Positions 11,253-23,400 of a stretch of 64,000 nucleotides of DNA are shown here, one piece after another. The notes beneath the pieces were generated by a model. The model did no database searches. It was not told the DNA's origin and worked only from the letters and a program-made list of their open reading frames with translations. Each line of letters begins with the position of its first letter. The first letter of the stretch is position 1. Location of the stretch: contig JAJTWR010000159.1 of NCBI GenBank assembly GCA_021613335.1, positions 687,001 through 751,000 of the forward strand. The letters are read 5' to 3'. The stretch is from Whitmania pigra. Lineage: Eukaryota > Annelida > Clitellata > Hirudinida > Haemopidae. The position numbers and the translations under genes were made by a program.

Positions 11253-14200
11253 ATGGCAGATCAAGAACGACAGGCACGATCTTTAATAAGTCTAGCTTCA
11301 ATTCACCATATAGAAAAGGCCAAGATATCCGCAGAAAGGAAAGCGATTGGCCTACCACCGGAACAGAGCTTGTTTGTCAATGCTTTAATTATATTTTTAT
11401 ACATTTTTTCATACTTCATACATTCCTACAAGTCCTCGCTAAAAACGTTTATGTTTATTAATTACAACAGCTTAGGTTCTCTGGGAAGTTGGCTGCTTTC
11501 TAAAGCGGGAAGTTGGTGCGTGTTTTTCTTTTGTCCATGTTGTGTTCGAATGCGAGCGGAGGGCATATCGACCCTCTTCCATTTCAGAAGATGCAACATC
11601 TTTGGATCGAATAAATATCTTTACGAATTTTTCACCAACCTGTTTGGTCAGTCTAATGCTTTCGAATTATTATTTGCACGATGAAGTTGAATGAATAAAA
11701 GGGCGGATTTTCGTACAGTCAAACTCGGCTATAATGCGGTTGTTTATATCGCAAATAGGATATAACGCGATTTGGTCTTGGACTCCTTTTATTTTGGAAA
11801 ATTGCAAAATTTACCATTTTGTGCCAAACAAGTACGAAAATCGATTGATAGAGAACTGCTCGCGATTTACAATTAATACCTGGTGGGTAATACCGCTAAA
11901 TCTCTTTATATTTTTCAATTGGAGGAAGAGGTTTCCGACTGATTACAATTTTAAACTTGCGTTCACACAGATTCCTTTGACATAGACCGCTACAGGTCGC
12001 GCCACAAGGACGACATTTCAGCTTTTTCCAATGGATGGAAAACCCTCGCATTACTTGAGGAGATGACCTCTTCTTTGCGCCTAGTCTAAAGTCCGGGGGA
12101 GAGGATGGGAGGGGGAACGGCTCCATATTCCCCCTCCTCCAAATTACGTCCCAAATTACGGCGCCACAAATTACAAAGAGTCCGGTCTTAATTACAATCT
12201 ATCTAAAATAAAAAGAGTATAAAACATGGTGAATTTCTTACACAAAAAAAGAACACTATCAGTCTGACAAAAGTACAGCTTCCGATCGACGTTCACACTT
12301 AACTACGTATTTTTGACCTGAGTTTGAGTGTATGAGAAAACATTAAGTAAATCGTTCTAGACCCGCACTTGAATGAATACGATAGCGTTCAAGTTTTAAA
12401 TTGACATTTACAGCATTTATGTCTGGCTGGTTATTTGCTTTTATCCTCGCACTGATCATGATTTATGTGTTCGATTACGATCCCTGGTGGTGGATGCTTT
12501 ATTGTGGACTGCTTGGGTTCTTTCTCAGCTTTTGTCTTTGGTTCCACGTTATGTTCCGTTGCTATTTCGTAGTCCTCATCATCAACAGTTTTTCAGGTAA
12601 CTGAGCAATAATCGTTTGATTAATAATTAATATTTTCATCGAAATTTTCAGATAAATCAGCATGGGCTGTTATCATCTATGCAATTTATCTGACTTCGAC
12701 GGGTCCTGTAGCTAATATAAAACTCAATTCTGAGATCATTATTAATGACCTTGTCTGCATGATTGAAATTGTCTTCAATAACAGCAAGATGTTCGGAGAT
12801 AGGGCTGCCAATCCTCTTAATGGTGGTATCCATAGCGCCAATGACGCTATGCACATGGCGCTTTATAAATTTATTATTATTATTATTATCCAAATAGATT
12901 CTCGCTAACTAGAATACAAAGTTTTTTTTAAGTTAGTGTTTATGTAGATCCTGTTTTAGTGAATGCTTTAATCAAGTAGGAATTTAAGCAAGTCTTATTT
13001 CATATTGAATTTAAGATATTTTTATAGGAAACTAGACAATTTAATTGACGTAGAGAATTGTTGGTGGTAATTTTATTTTTTTGCTTAATTCAACAATTTG
13101 GTTAAAACCTTTTAACAGTGATTTCATGATTGAAATTCACTAATATTCTAATATTTCGTCTTAAACCTCCAGAGGCTTTTAAGTCAATTCACGAAAATAT
13201 GGACAAGCTAAATCAATACAGTGCTATAATGAGAGAAGGCATGAACAATGTGCTGGAAACCATTAGGTTTTTTCGTAAGTAACAATGTCGATGCCGCAAA
13301 ATTGGTAACAATTAATCTGTCCATCTTTGCAATTTATATGTACTCTTCAGAAGCAGTGTTAAAAAACATTGTCAGAATTTGTAAAAGTTTGAAAAGTTTC
13401 TGCACTTTTTTCTGTGATTATTTGTGCCAGAAGTGCAGCACGATATTGATGCTTCCTCATAGAGCCTGCATGTAAACCTTTGCATCTTTATAAATTGGCA
13501 TTATTGTTATTATTGTTGTAATTTGTCTTCAATCCTTCACAGGAGACATTTGCCAGGATCATTTGTTATTCTGTGCGCCCCTCTTATGGCATTTGATGTA
13601 ATGTGCATTGCATTTTGCAGTGAGTATCGAGACAATTGTACTTTGCATTTTAACATCTAAAATTATGATATTATTCGACATTATGAGTAATTATGAGATT
13701 ATATGTTCGACAGTTGGTAGGTACGTCCTCTGCTATGCACCGTCGATATTTAGCTTGTTGTTCAAATGGTGGGCCACCTTGGCGAGTAATTAGTGCTGAA
13801 ATATATTTTGCAATTTTTTTCTAATTCTGAAATTCTGAAATCACGTTATGTTCATTGTTTCTAGTGAATGTTATGGGAACGTTCGCTTCTATATTTTCTG
13901 CTGCTGATTTCAAGATACAAATATACTGGAGCGTCAAATATCAGACCATCCAGTCAAAGTCGTATTTAAATGTTGCTGGAAAAATATTTAAAGAAGCCTA
14001 TTATGGCGTTGTCCATTTTGTTGAAACATACATAAGTTTTGCCTTGTATTTCATCTATTTTCTTATCTTCTTCATTTGTGTCGAGTGAGTATTTTGTCAA
14101 CTTTGTTTGAATAAGAGAAAAAGAAGTACATTCTATTCGACAGTGCACTTTGGTACATCTACCAGTATTATTACTTCGATAAATTTGATAATGTTATTGT

Positions 14201-16900
14201 GACTGAACACTTGATGGATATCGACCAGAGGAGAAAACTAAGAAGGAGGCCTACCATATTTCCTCTTCGAAATTCAGAGCTTCAATTTTATGGAATTGCA
14301 GGTGAGATTATTCAAATGATAAATTCATATTTCTGTGACTTTTTAAAATGAATTGGTAAAATTTCAAATATCGCAAAGAAAGTGGTGATTTTGTTTACGT
14401 TTTCAATTTATTTCATGGCTTGGATATGAAACCTTTCTTTGCGATGAGCAGAATGAATGTGTATGAATACTTATAGGCAGTGGTTAAGGTAGACCGCAAC
14501 GAACCAGAACGCCGTTCTGATTAAGGCGGTAAAAAGTAAGCAAATGTTTGTTACAAAAATTGGTAAAAATGATCAAAACTTAACAACGTTCAATTTCTAT
14601 TTTAGCGACCGACATAATTTTTGACTTCTTAAATTTTTTTTCGATCAAGATAATACTAATTTATTATCTTTGGTTCAATGGTTGTTAGACTATTTAAAAA
14701 AATCAGGTTAAAAATGGCGCAATTGCAGATACACAATATACAACTAAGTTTTGTGAGCCAACAAATGCCGTCATGATGAAGGCAGCACCAAAAAATTGTA
14801 AATTGTAAATATACAGAGTATAAATTTGAAAGTTATGAGTTTTGCATCATGTTACCCGGACTTAAATCCTGTGGAAAATGTTGTCAAGACTGATTTAAAG
14901 TATTGAAAGGCAGGAAATGATAAGAGAGCTTGGAAAGGTCTGGATGGAAAAGTCGTAAAAAGTGTAATAAAATCAATTAATAATAAATGTATTAGAATTT
15001 CTAAGAATAAAGAACACATTTTTTAATATTAAATTTTTTATTTGTGTTTTACTTGAGGTTTCGTTATTTTTTATTGACTTTTGAAAGTGACTTTCATTGT
15101 TAATAGACGATATCACATTTTCTTAATTATCAAATTAATGCGCGAAAATATTTCTACGAAAATTCCGGAGATACTCATAAATGCTAATATCTTCTTACAA
15201 TCAAATTCTTATTTAGTGAGTTATCATTAAATTATGGACTCCTCATGGTTTCGGCTCCGGCTGATCAAGAGATCAAGAATCACAATGCTCAATCTATTCC
15301 TTAGCAAAACAGAGAGCTACCTTAACAAGAGCACTAAATTAAGATTTAAATAAAACTCTTTTTAAATAATGTAATTTTAAGTTAAGTCCTCGTGATTGTA
15401 AACCTATTCTAAAAATATTTATTGTTCAAACATTAAGGTGGTAAATTGTCAAGAAAGGAGATGAAGGGCATGTTTCCAATGATGATGGGTGTGAATCTCC
15501 TGTTCATCCTGACACTTATTATCTTCTTGGTGGACTACAGCATGTGGAAAATAGTCCAAGTCTATCACGAGCATATGGTCCACGTTAAAATGATCAGTTA
15601 CGGCAAGTCATGCAGAGTCATTAGACTTCGAAGTCATTTCACCATAATATTAACAAATAGTATTCAAGTGGTAATTATATAAATTGGTTTAAGAAAGTTT
15701 TAATTTTTGTAGCCTTATCTATACGAGTCGAAGGAGAAGGCATCTTTGTTGAGTTATACAAAGATCTCCTGAAGTCTTTCAGTGAAGTCAAAAGTGATAA
15801 GAATTTGCTTGCGGGTTGTACTACAAAACCTCACGAATTCAGTCTTAAAGATCTTACGCGAATCAGTTATTACGTCTTTAAACTACAACTTCTTTACTTT
15901 TTCATTTTTTCTAAACTATTCAGTTTGCATATGATAAGAAAATTTTTTTTTTAAATATTTATTAAACACGGAAAACCTAGACAAGTTTATTTTGACTTTA
16001 CAGGCATCACATACGGATTTGTATATGCATCAATTGTGCTGAAACCATATCTACGTCGACTGAGATTGAGGCTGTGCGGCTTGTTTTTTCCAAAAAGAAA
16101 GTTGCAAAGAGCTATTTGGCTTTATAATAATGTTCTTAGAAGGCGTATTCCACTCCTTAAAATGGATTTTGATCGAGTTGCTTACTCTCAAGAAAGGAGA
16201 GTTAGACAGCCTTCCTTGCTCGAGAAACTAACAGCCAGGTTTGACTTCATCAGATAAATTCGTCATTTGAAATAAGTTCAATTTGTTTGAATTGTGCTTT
16301 GGTAATGTTGTTTTCAGGTTCAGTTTATTCGATGATCTTCTGAATTGTCTTGGATACGAAAGTATTTATTGTTTAATGTGTGGCGTCAATGGCAAACCGC
16401 ATGATCCTCACTTTTATAAATGCAGCAATTATGAATGCACTGGTGAGAGCTGATCTCGTAACGCGAAATAACGTTGCTCCAAGAGACTTCAATGACTTAA
16501 TGTTTCAGGCTTATATTGCGAGGCGTGCTTCAACGAGGCTAACAAAATTTGTGCTCTTTGTTATCGACTCATAACTTACGATGACGAAGATATCAGTGAG
16601 GAAATGTAAGAATCTGGATCCAATTAAGCTAAATTCTTTAAAATTGATATGCTTAGGAATTTACGTAGCATAAAAATTGTTTCTTTCAGGGATTCAAGTG
16701 ACGAAGATGTCATCGAGGATAAAAGGCAGATTGTAAAACTGAGCAACATGTTGAACAGTGGAGAACCGGGCCAACAAAATCCTGACTGGTCTTACATGAA
16801 CCAGCGCAGCAACCCGAAATCGTATAACGTCACCGATGACTGGAGAATTCGTTCTTTCAAATATAGAAATAAGAACGTCCATAATATTGCTTTAATTTAG
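11253..16900 (+). CDS. DCST2: DC-STAMP domain-containing protein 2 homologue, 14 exons
   Basis: Proposed exons: 11253-11371, 11471-11511, 12414-12596, 12652-12822, 13173-13274, 13621-13785, 13865-14084, 14144-14301, 15438-15596, 15713-15865, 16004-16238, 16318-16442, 16509-16605, 16690-16900. The phases close, giving about 712 residues. Several hydrophobic stretches predict a multi-pass membrane protein, with the DC-STAMP block in exons 9-11 (ITLSIRVEGEG, then YLRRLRLRLCG and LYNNVLRRR). The C terminus carries a RING-like cysteine cluster (CLMCG, CSNYEC, GLYCEACF, CALC) and then DSSDEDV, which matches the DCST2 tail better than DCST1. In flies, nematodes and mammals DCST1/DCST2 act in sperm for egg interaction. 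Exon 6 is the least certain; a 30-nt exon at 13543-13572 could be inserted in phase. Donors at 11512 (GTTGGT), 15597 and 15866 (GTTACG, GTTATT) are weak. Confidence 0.85.
11985..12180 (+). repeat. Copy 1 of a GC-rich-cored interspersed repeat, in DCST2 intron 2
   Basis: It contains GACGACATTTCAGCTTTTTCC, then GCGCCTAGTCTAAA-TC followed by a G-rich run, a C-rich run and CCAAATTACGTCCC. The same ordered blocks occur near 33060-33210 and 55890-56080, and inverted at 33240-33340. No protein-coding content is seen. It is probably a SINE- or MITE-like family. Confidence 0.65.
12838..12895 (+). repeat. GCGCTTTATAAAT-(ATT)n repeat just after a DCST2 splice donor
   Basis: The string GACGCTATGCACATGGCGCTTTATAAAT followed by an ATT microsatellite starts about 16 bases past the donor of DCST2 exon 4. 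Near-identical copies lie at 39985-40050 (same strand) and 38640-38710 (opposite strand); a diverged one lies near 59500-59545. The recurrence with a simple-repeat tail suggests the 3' end of a retroposon. Confidence 0.7.
14470..15030 (+). mobile_element. Tc1/mariner transposase 3' fragment in DCST2 intron 8
   Basis: Around 14840-14880 the plus strand reads a decayed catalytic-site block, YPDLNPVENV, the hallmark of Tc1-family transposases (usually [11 protein letters not shown]). Lysine-rich codons follow, ending near 15025. Stops interrupt it and no clean inverted repeats were found. It is a dead copy, distinct from the fuller element at 46.2 kb. Confidence 0.65.
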
Positions 16901-17415
16901 ATTAAGTTTACTTTCTGAAGTAACTATTTAAGAAATTTAGAAATTTTTATAAAGGTTAAATCTTGTTCTATTACTAATAAATTAATCGTAGGATTAAGGG
17001 TATTTAATTTTCGTTATGGTTATTTTGCTTATTAAACAAACTTATTACAAAGAACAAGTGACATTGTGAAAAGGTACACAGTAAAATCAAAGAAAAACTT
17101 TTTGAAGATTTTCACGGCTAGAGATTTGGTTGTCTTATCAAAAAAGAACACTACTGAGAAAATAATTTTTTTCCAGGTTTAATAAATATACATTTAAATA
17201 CTTGAATTAAGAACCTTTTGTTTTTAATACTTGCTTAAAGTTCTGCTAATATTAAACGGTTATTAAATTTCTCAACGACAACGGTTCCCCGATTAAGACT
17301 TAAACGTCGCGACAACGCGTTTCGGTGGCACTGGTTGCGTGAGCAAATAAACGAGTTCCAGATGGTTCAGTTGCTTTGAGTGGGATGGAAATAAGTGACT
17401 TCTAGAATTCTACCG

Positions 17416-20400
17416 ATGACAGAAATTAAAATTCATAATAGCGATGAAGATGATTTATGGGTAAATTGTTCGAGTAATTTTATGGTTAGATTCCACTAAG
17501 AGAATTTTAATGCTGCAGAAAAGTTATGAAAGAAACAGGGAAGCGGAGAGACTGTATCTGTTTCAAGGAACGGATGAGGATATTAGTGGTGCTAAGTTGA
17601 GATGGCTCCAGAAGAGATGGCATCAGAGTAATTGTGCTGTGGTTTAATAGATATAAAAACATGATTGTAATATAACTTTGTTTTTTTGTTATTGATATTT
17701 TTAGAGAAAACAGAACTCGGCAGGATGTCATTCATAAAAAGATTTCTTATAAGTGATGCAGATGAATTTATGGTCCTCAAGTTTATCTTTGGATTTCCTT
17801 TTGGAGTTGTGGCTGCTTTTGGTGCACTCTAGTTGTTTTAAACATAAAATTTAATGACTAAACGACTTATTATTTTCTTTCTGGCTAAAGATATTTTGAT
17901 ATTAGTTGGGAATTAGTCGCTAATGTAAATATCTTTGCAGTTCTCTATTATACAGTCCTAAGTCAATTAGAGATTGAACCCATGGATCTAAGAATGCAGT
18001 TTGCCCTTGGATTCATAACATTCTATGCTCTTGCTTTTGCGTGCTCTGCTGGGATGAGATGCGTTACTTTTCTTCTTATACCAACCATGTTTGGAAGCAG
18101 TGGAAGATTTTATCTCTATGCAGTCCTCCTGTCTATTCTCATCGCTGGTCAGATATGTTTTATATCTGTTTTTGTATATCAAGTTTTAGTGAGAAGTAAA
18201 TTATGATAATTGAGTAATTCTGTGTTCTGTCTAGTTCTGCTGATTATATTTCCAGGTCCTCTTGGCACAATGATTTCAAATGGGCACGAAGTGTTTCGGG
18301 CTTTTTTGTGTGGTTTCAATCTTGTGAAAAATCAGACGAAGATTTCTCTCACTGTTACTTTGGTGCCTTTATTGGACATTTTGATTAATCTTGTGGTATT
18401 TGACCATTATCCGGATTTCTCGTCGCAGTTATGTGACACAGAACTAAATTACCATCTTATTTTGCTTTAGCAAAATCAGGACGAATTTTTGAGTGAAGTT
18501 TCAAGACTTGGGGAACAAATAAAAGCTTTCCTTGACTCTGTAAGAACTTTTTAATGAGATATAATAATAATATAATTTTAAATTATATCATTTGCTACCA
18601 TCTTCATAACATTTTTTATATGCTTCATCTTCAGAGAGATTTGTTCGACATTGTTACTTCGGTTTATTTTGAGATTGTAATGCTGGTCCCATTATGAAGA
18701 AATTATTAGCATTAGCATTTGGATTTTATTTATCAATAATACTAATAAATATTATTTGGATGTGCTAAAGCGTCATTTTAAATAAAGAATCTCCAGAAAA
18801 TAAATGCTACATTGATAGATTAATTTCCTTTAGATGATTTATCCAGAACTTGATGGAGCAAGGAATGCTAGGATAGAAATATCGGACAGAGACCATAGTT
18901 CTGAGGTGAATTTAGATGAGGTGTTTGGTGCTGAAACTCAGTTACATGAAGCCTCTCGCATGAGACATTTTGTGAAGGAAAAGGTTGAAGCATATTTTCA
19001 GGTGGTCAGGACCAAATGTCAAGGTTGGCGAGCTAAACATATATTTAACTTTCATTCTAGAAGTCTATTGCATTGTAAGCAGCTTGGTTCAGTAATAAGT
19101 AATGATCTGTTTCTGTGAATGCAATTCGTTGATGTTGCAAATAAAGAAAATTGCAAAGAATAGTTCATATGTTTATTTAAAATCAGCAATGATCGATTGG
19201 GCGCAAGAAAAATGTGTGGAGTTGTGGAAGCAACTAATTTTTATCTGCTGCGTTATTTTATGTATTTTCTTCTGGGTGTGTTTCATAATATTCTTTTCAA
19301 AAAGATGTTACGTCTCTGAAAGTGAGTCCAGTTTGCTATAATAGGTTGCTACTTCTAAAAATAACGTATTTCTTGAATTTTCTTCACCTTACAGTGCCGA
19401 GGCACTACCTGGGCTACGACTGCGGAGATATTGGTGCAGAGGAAATTGGTGATGAATATGCCGAAAAGATTTTAAGACTAAGAAAAATGGTGGATGAGTT
19501 TTTTAGTAAATTTGATGCCAAATTCCAATATGAGGTTTCTGACAAAATGAATTTTTGCTTTTAATTTACTTTAAAAAATCCTAATGGCGAGCCTTCAAAC
19601 TAACAAATGTATTTGTATGTGAATCCACAATAATGAAGGTTCCAGAAAAGGGTGAAGACGAGACGATCGTGATGGTAACTGCTGAACAAGTTGAAGCTGT
19701 TGTTGAGCAGTCGTTTGCTTTCAAAAATCTCATCATCGAATTCGTTTCAAAAACTCTCATGAGATGCATTCCTTTCCTCTTTGTGGTGGTTTTATACCAG
19801 TAAGTAAACAGTTAAGAATTTAAGAGTGTTTAATTAAAATATAATTCCATTTTTTTCGTGGCGACAGATCACAGAATTACTTGGATAGATTCATCACCGA
19901 CATCACCTTCGATAACAGATATATCACCAGTTATTTTGTGCACATAGACAACAGGAGAAAGCTTTTGGTTTAAATTTATTTTAAAGCTAATTTTAAAGAT
20001 TTAGATTATTCATTTATTTTTGAGAGATCATTATTATGTAATCCTACAAATTCAGTTTATTAGTGTTGGGCGTAATAACATAGTAGCTGAAACTCTTTCC
20101 GAGCTCCGGCAGGAATCCTCAGAGAGGAAACCCTTTTGAGCGTTTCGGCTCTTGAATCCTGTCACTCTCGAGGGTCGGGCCGCATCACACGGGTGTCCCT
20201 GCCGGGGTTGTATCGATCAATATCGACGAGTCACCGAGTAGTATCGAGGTAAGCCCTAGATACACTATCCAACAAATTGAAAGACCAACGAAACGCATGA
20301 TAACCACCACCGAAGACGGACCATGCTTCTTACATAGGCCTTATTATCGCCGACTTGCCAGGAGACTCGTGACGGAAACTCTCCTGTTGGTTGACTAGCG

Positions 20401-23400
20401 ACGCCATGCCGACTTGACTGGAGAATCTATTGAGAGTTCTCCTATTGGCTGGCTTACGAAACAACGCTGTTTTAACGGCTAATGATAATGTTTTATTAAC
20501 TTCCGTTGCATAGCTAGATGATTGGGACGGTGCTGCCTCAGCGGGATTCGAATCCGCACTGCCATCGTGAGAGGCTCCTCGAACGACTCGTTGGGTAGTC
20601 CTGTCGTGATGAGGAAGATCGCTTGTAATCTATCTTGGGCCAAACCCATTAAAAAGCCGCTTCGGCAGCTCTTGACATGTCTGCCTTTGATCTAACTTTG
20701 CTGGTGAGCCCAATTTCTCTTAAGAAGGTGTAGGTGGATTGGCCGATTACACCTTTTGCTCCGACCTCGAAGGCGAATAACCAGACTTTATATCTTTTTT
20801 GCTGGAGATCCATTGTCGGCTCCATGTATCTATCTTCCTTCAGGGTGTTGCTTTGTCATATCCTGTCTTTCCAAGGCACTGTCAATTCCGCCAGTATATC
20901 TGCCTTTGTTGATGACATGTCCGGTCTCTTGCCGCTCTCATCCAGCACCTGGAGATAGTGCCTCAACCCCTTCACATCGGCCATAATCTTCCAATCATTG
21001 GCGTTTCAAAGATATGTTTCCTTTTGGCTGTACTCCTTGCAAACTGGGAGGCGCCCTCGCTCAGGAAGTAAGTTTTTTTCTCAAGAACAGAAAATTCTTG
21101 AGCGTTGACTGGAGCAGGCAGCCTGTATCGCCATGAGGATGACCTATCTGGAGTTTGATTTTTTTATTTCATCTTGGGCCTTTCTTTCCTGATCTGAGCA
21201 GTGGGTTGATCTCGAGGTGCTCTTCCAACTCAAGTCTTGAAACACTGAGAATTCCTGACTTTGGTAAATCGAGCTACGGCATGCCTTACTTGTGTGGATC
21301 TTTGAAGAAACTGGCTTTTGCACAGCATATCTGTAATTTCCTCTGTATGATCCTCGCAAGTCAGCCGCACGTTTCTTGACCTCTCTCCACAAGAATGAGA
21401 GACTTTTTTCTTTGGTCATCACCCACTTCTCCCCATCGCCGACGAAATATTTTGTTCTCCTCCCTGAGTAGCTGCTTCTCCCTCTGCCTTCTGCTCTGGT
21501 ATTTTGTTGCCTCCTCGAGACGTTAGGGTGGTATTTGCCCGAACTTTTCTAGACAGATGTTGTAGATGCAACTTGTGAACATCTTTATTATTCTTTTACA
21601 AGAGCTTTCTCAATCATTGTTCTTACGCCGATCTAACTCGTTCCACGCTATCTTTCTTCTGCTCAATGGGAATTTGATCCATCTTGGTGGACTTGAATCT
21701 GGGTATGATCTCGAAGCACACACGAGACTGCAGTTGACATCCTTCCCGGTGACGCTCGACGTTTTATCTGTCTGCTCACTTGCGGCAGTACGTTGTTCAC
21801 TAACAGGAGCACAGCCCATTCTTTTTCCATGGATCTTCAAGGGATTGAACCCTTGCTCGTCTTGAACTTTCTCCTATAGCTACACCGAGGAAAGTTGCAG
21901 CGAGCGTTTCAGATTCACTGTTTCATTGTACAAGCATTTACATGTCAGTACTATAACCAATCACTTTATCAAATTTATAATAGTTTCACTTTATAAACAT
22001 TCACAGCTGAATACAGCATGGTTTGTAAAGCAAATTAATATTGAATTGGGACACAATTTATTCAGATGAAACGATTTTTACTTCCTCTCAAGAAAATGGA
22101 ATTGGGTGAGATTAAAGAATTGTTCAGTCACAGATTTACCAGACGAGACCTGATAATTCTTGTAAGCTTTATATATTGCCATCTAATCTCCAATCTTCAA
22201 CGTTAAAATGTTAAATTTTCTTATTTATTTATTCAGTCAATCATTTTTTGCTTCGTTTACATTTCTTGCGCTTCCACCTAATCTACCTTTTAATGGGCCA
22301 AACGGCCAGTTAATGTTGTTAGTGTTGTTGTTTTGGCAGGCGACAAGCATCTCCTGGATTATTACATTAACCATTTATTTCACGATTGCTTTCGTCATCG
22401 ATTACTGTTTTGCTTCTCTTCTGCAACTTTTTAGGCTCTACGGGGCTGTTGATTACGTTCACAAAGGTAAGTGTTTAGCTAATGTAACGTCTTTCATTGG
22501 CCAGCAACACTATTATAATTATCATAAGTTGGGTCTTTGAAACAATAACCAGTTGAACAGAAAACTTTATTGGCGGTCAAATATTCAGGAACAGAAACTA
22601 GAACTAAATATCGCTAATGGCCAGTACGTAATATAACCAACTCGCAATCCCTATCGTATAACAACCGTATCACTCCGTAAACTTGTAGGACTCGAACCAA
22701 ACTCTAAAACTCCCTCGCTCCCGAGGTCTGTTCTTTTTATACCCGAAATGACGTCACAACACCTCCGCGCCAGCCGAAGAGTCTCCCAGAGCTTTGAGGC
22801 GTAATCTTTCTGATCGTCTAGGCAGGGTAAGTCCTTGATCCAGTATGTTCGGTCGCTGGAAATTTCTTCGTCCTCTTGGTCGACCTCTGGGTCTTCTCGG
22901 CGGTTGTACTGTTGTGGGTATTGTTGTTGTAAGTGTAACATTTCTTGCAGTTGGAGTGGGACCCGGCACCATGCCTGGGTCATCGTCTTCCTCTACTCCG
23001 TGTCTGGGCCTCAATTGCTCCACGTGCCTCTTCCAAGTAGGTCTTTTTGGCACGGCCTGTATCAAAACATGGCGAGGTCCCAAGACTTGAACTACAATTG
23101 CCGGGATCCATCTAGGAACGCGATCCTTACCCGGACCGATGCATTGTACGTAACAGGGTTTCCCGACATCGAATTTGGTGTTGTTCGTTCTCTTGTTGGA
23201 CGTAAGATCGTTCTGTCTGTTTTGAAAACGTTTGGCAATTTGAGACACCGAAGGTAAAAGTGCGTCTAATTTTCCTCGTATTTGTCTCCCGTCTCTCTCT
23301 GCTTCCGAACTCCAAATCCAGGGTGTTTCTTTTCTGGTTAGACTCGTCAACGGCTCAGCAATGGTCGAAAGGTTTGGGATGAATTTGTGGTAGAACTGCA

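Noticed and set aside
17507..17780. Minus-strand frames opposite DCST1 exons 2-3
   Set aside because: They cover exons with closing phases on the plus strand and show no domain.
20520..20590. Possible tRNA gene
   Set aside because: B box is good but the acceptor and anticodon stems do not pair; it fits a SINE head better.
22835..23257. Plus-strand frame of 140 codons rich in Cys/Ser
   Set aside because: It is the antisense shadow of the retroelement pol frame, which has clear RT and integrase motifs on the minus strand.
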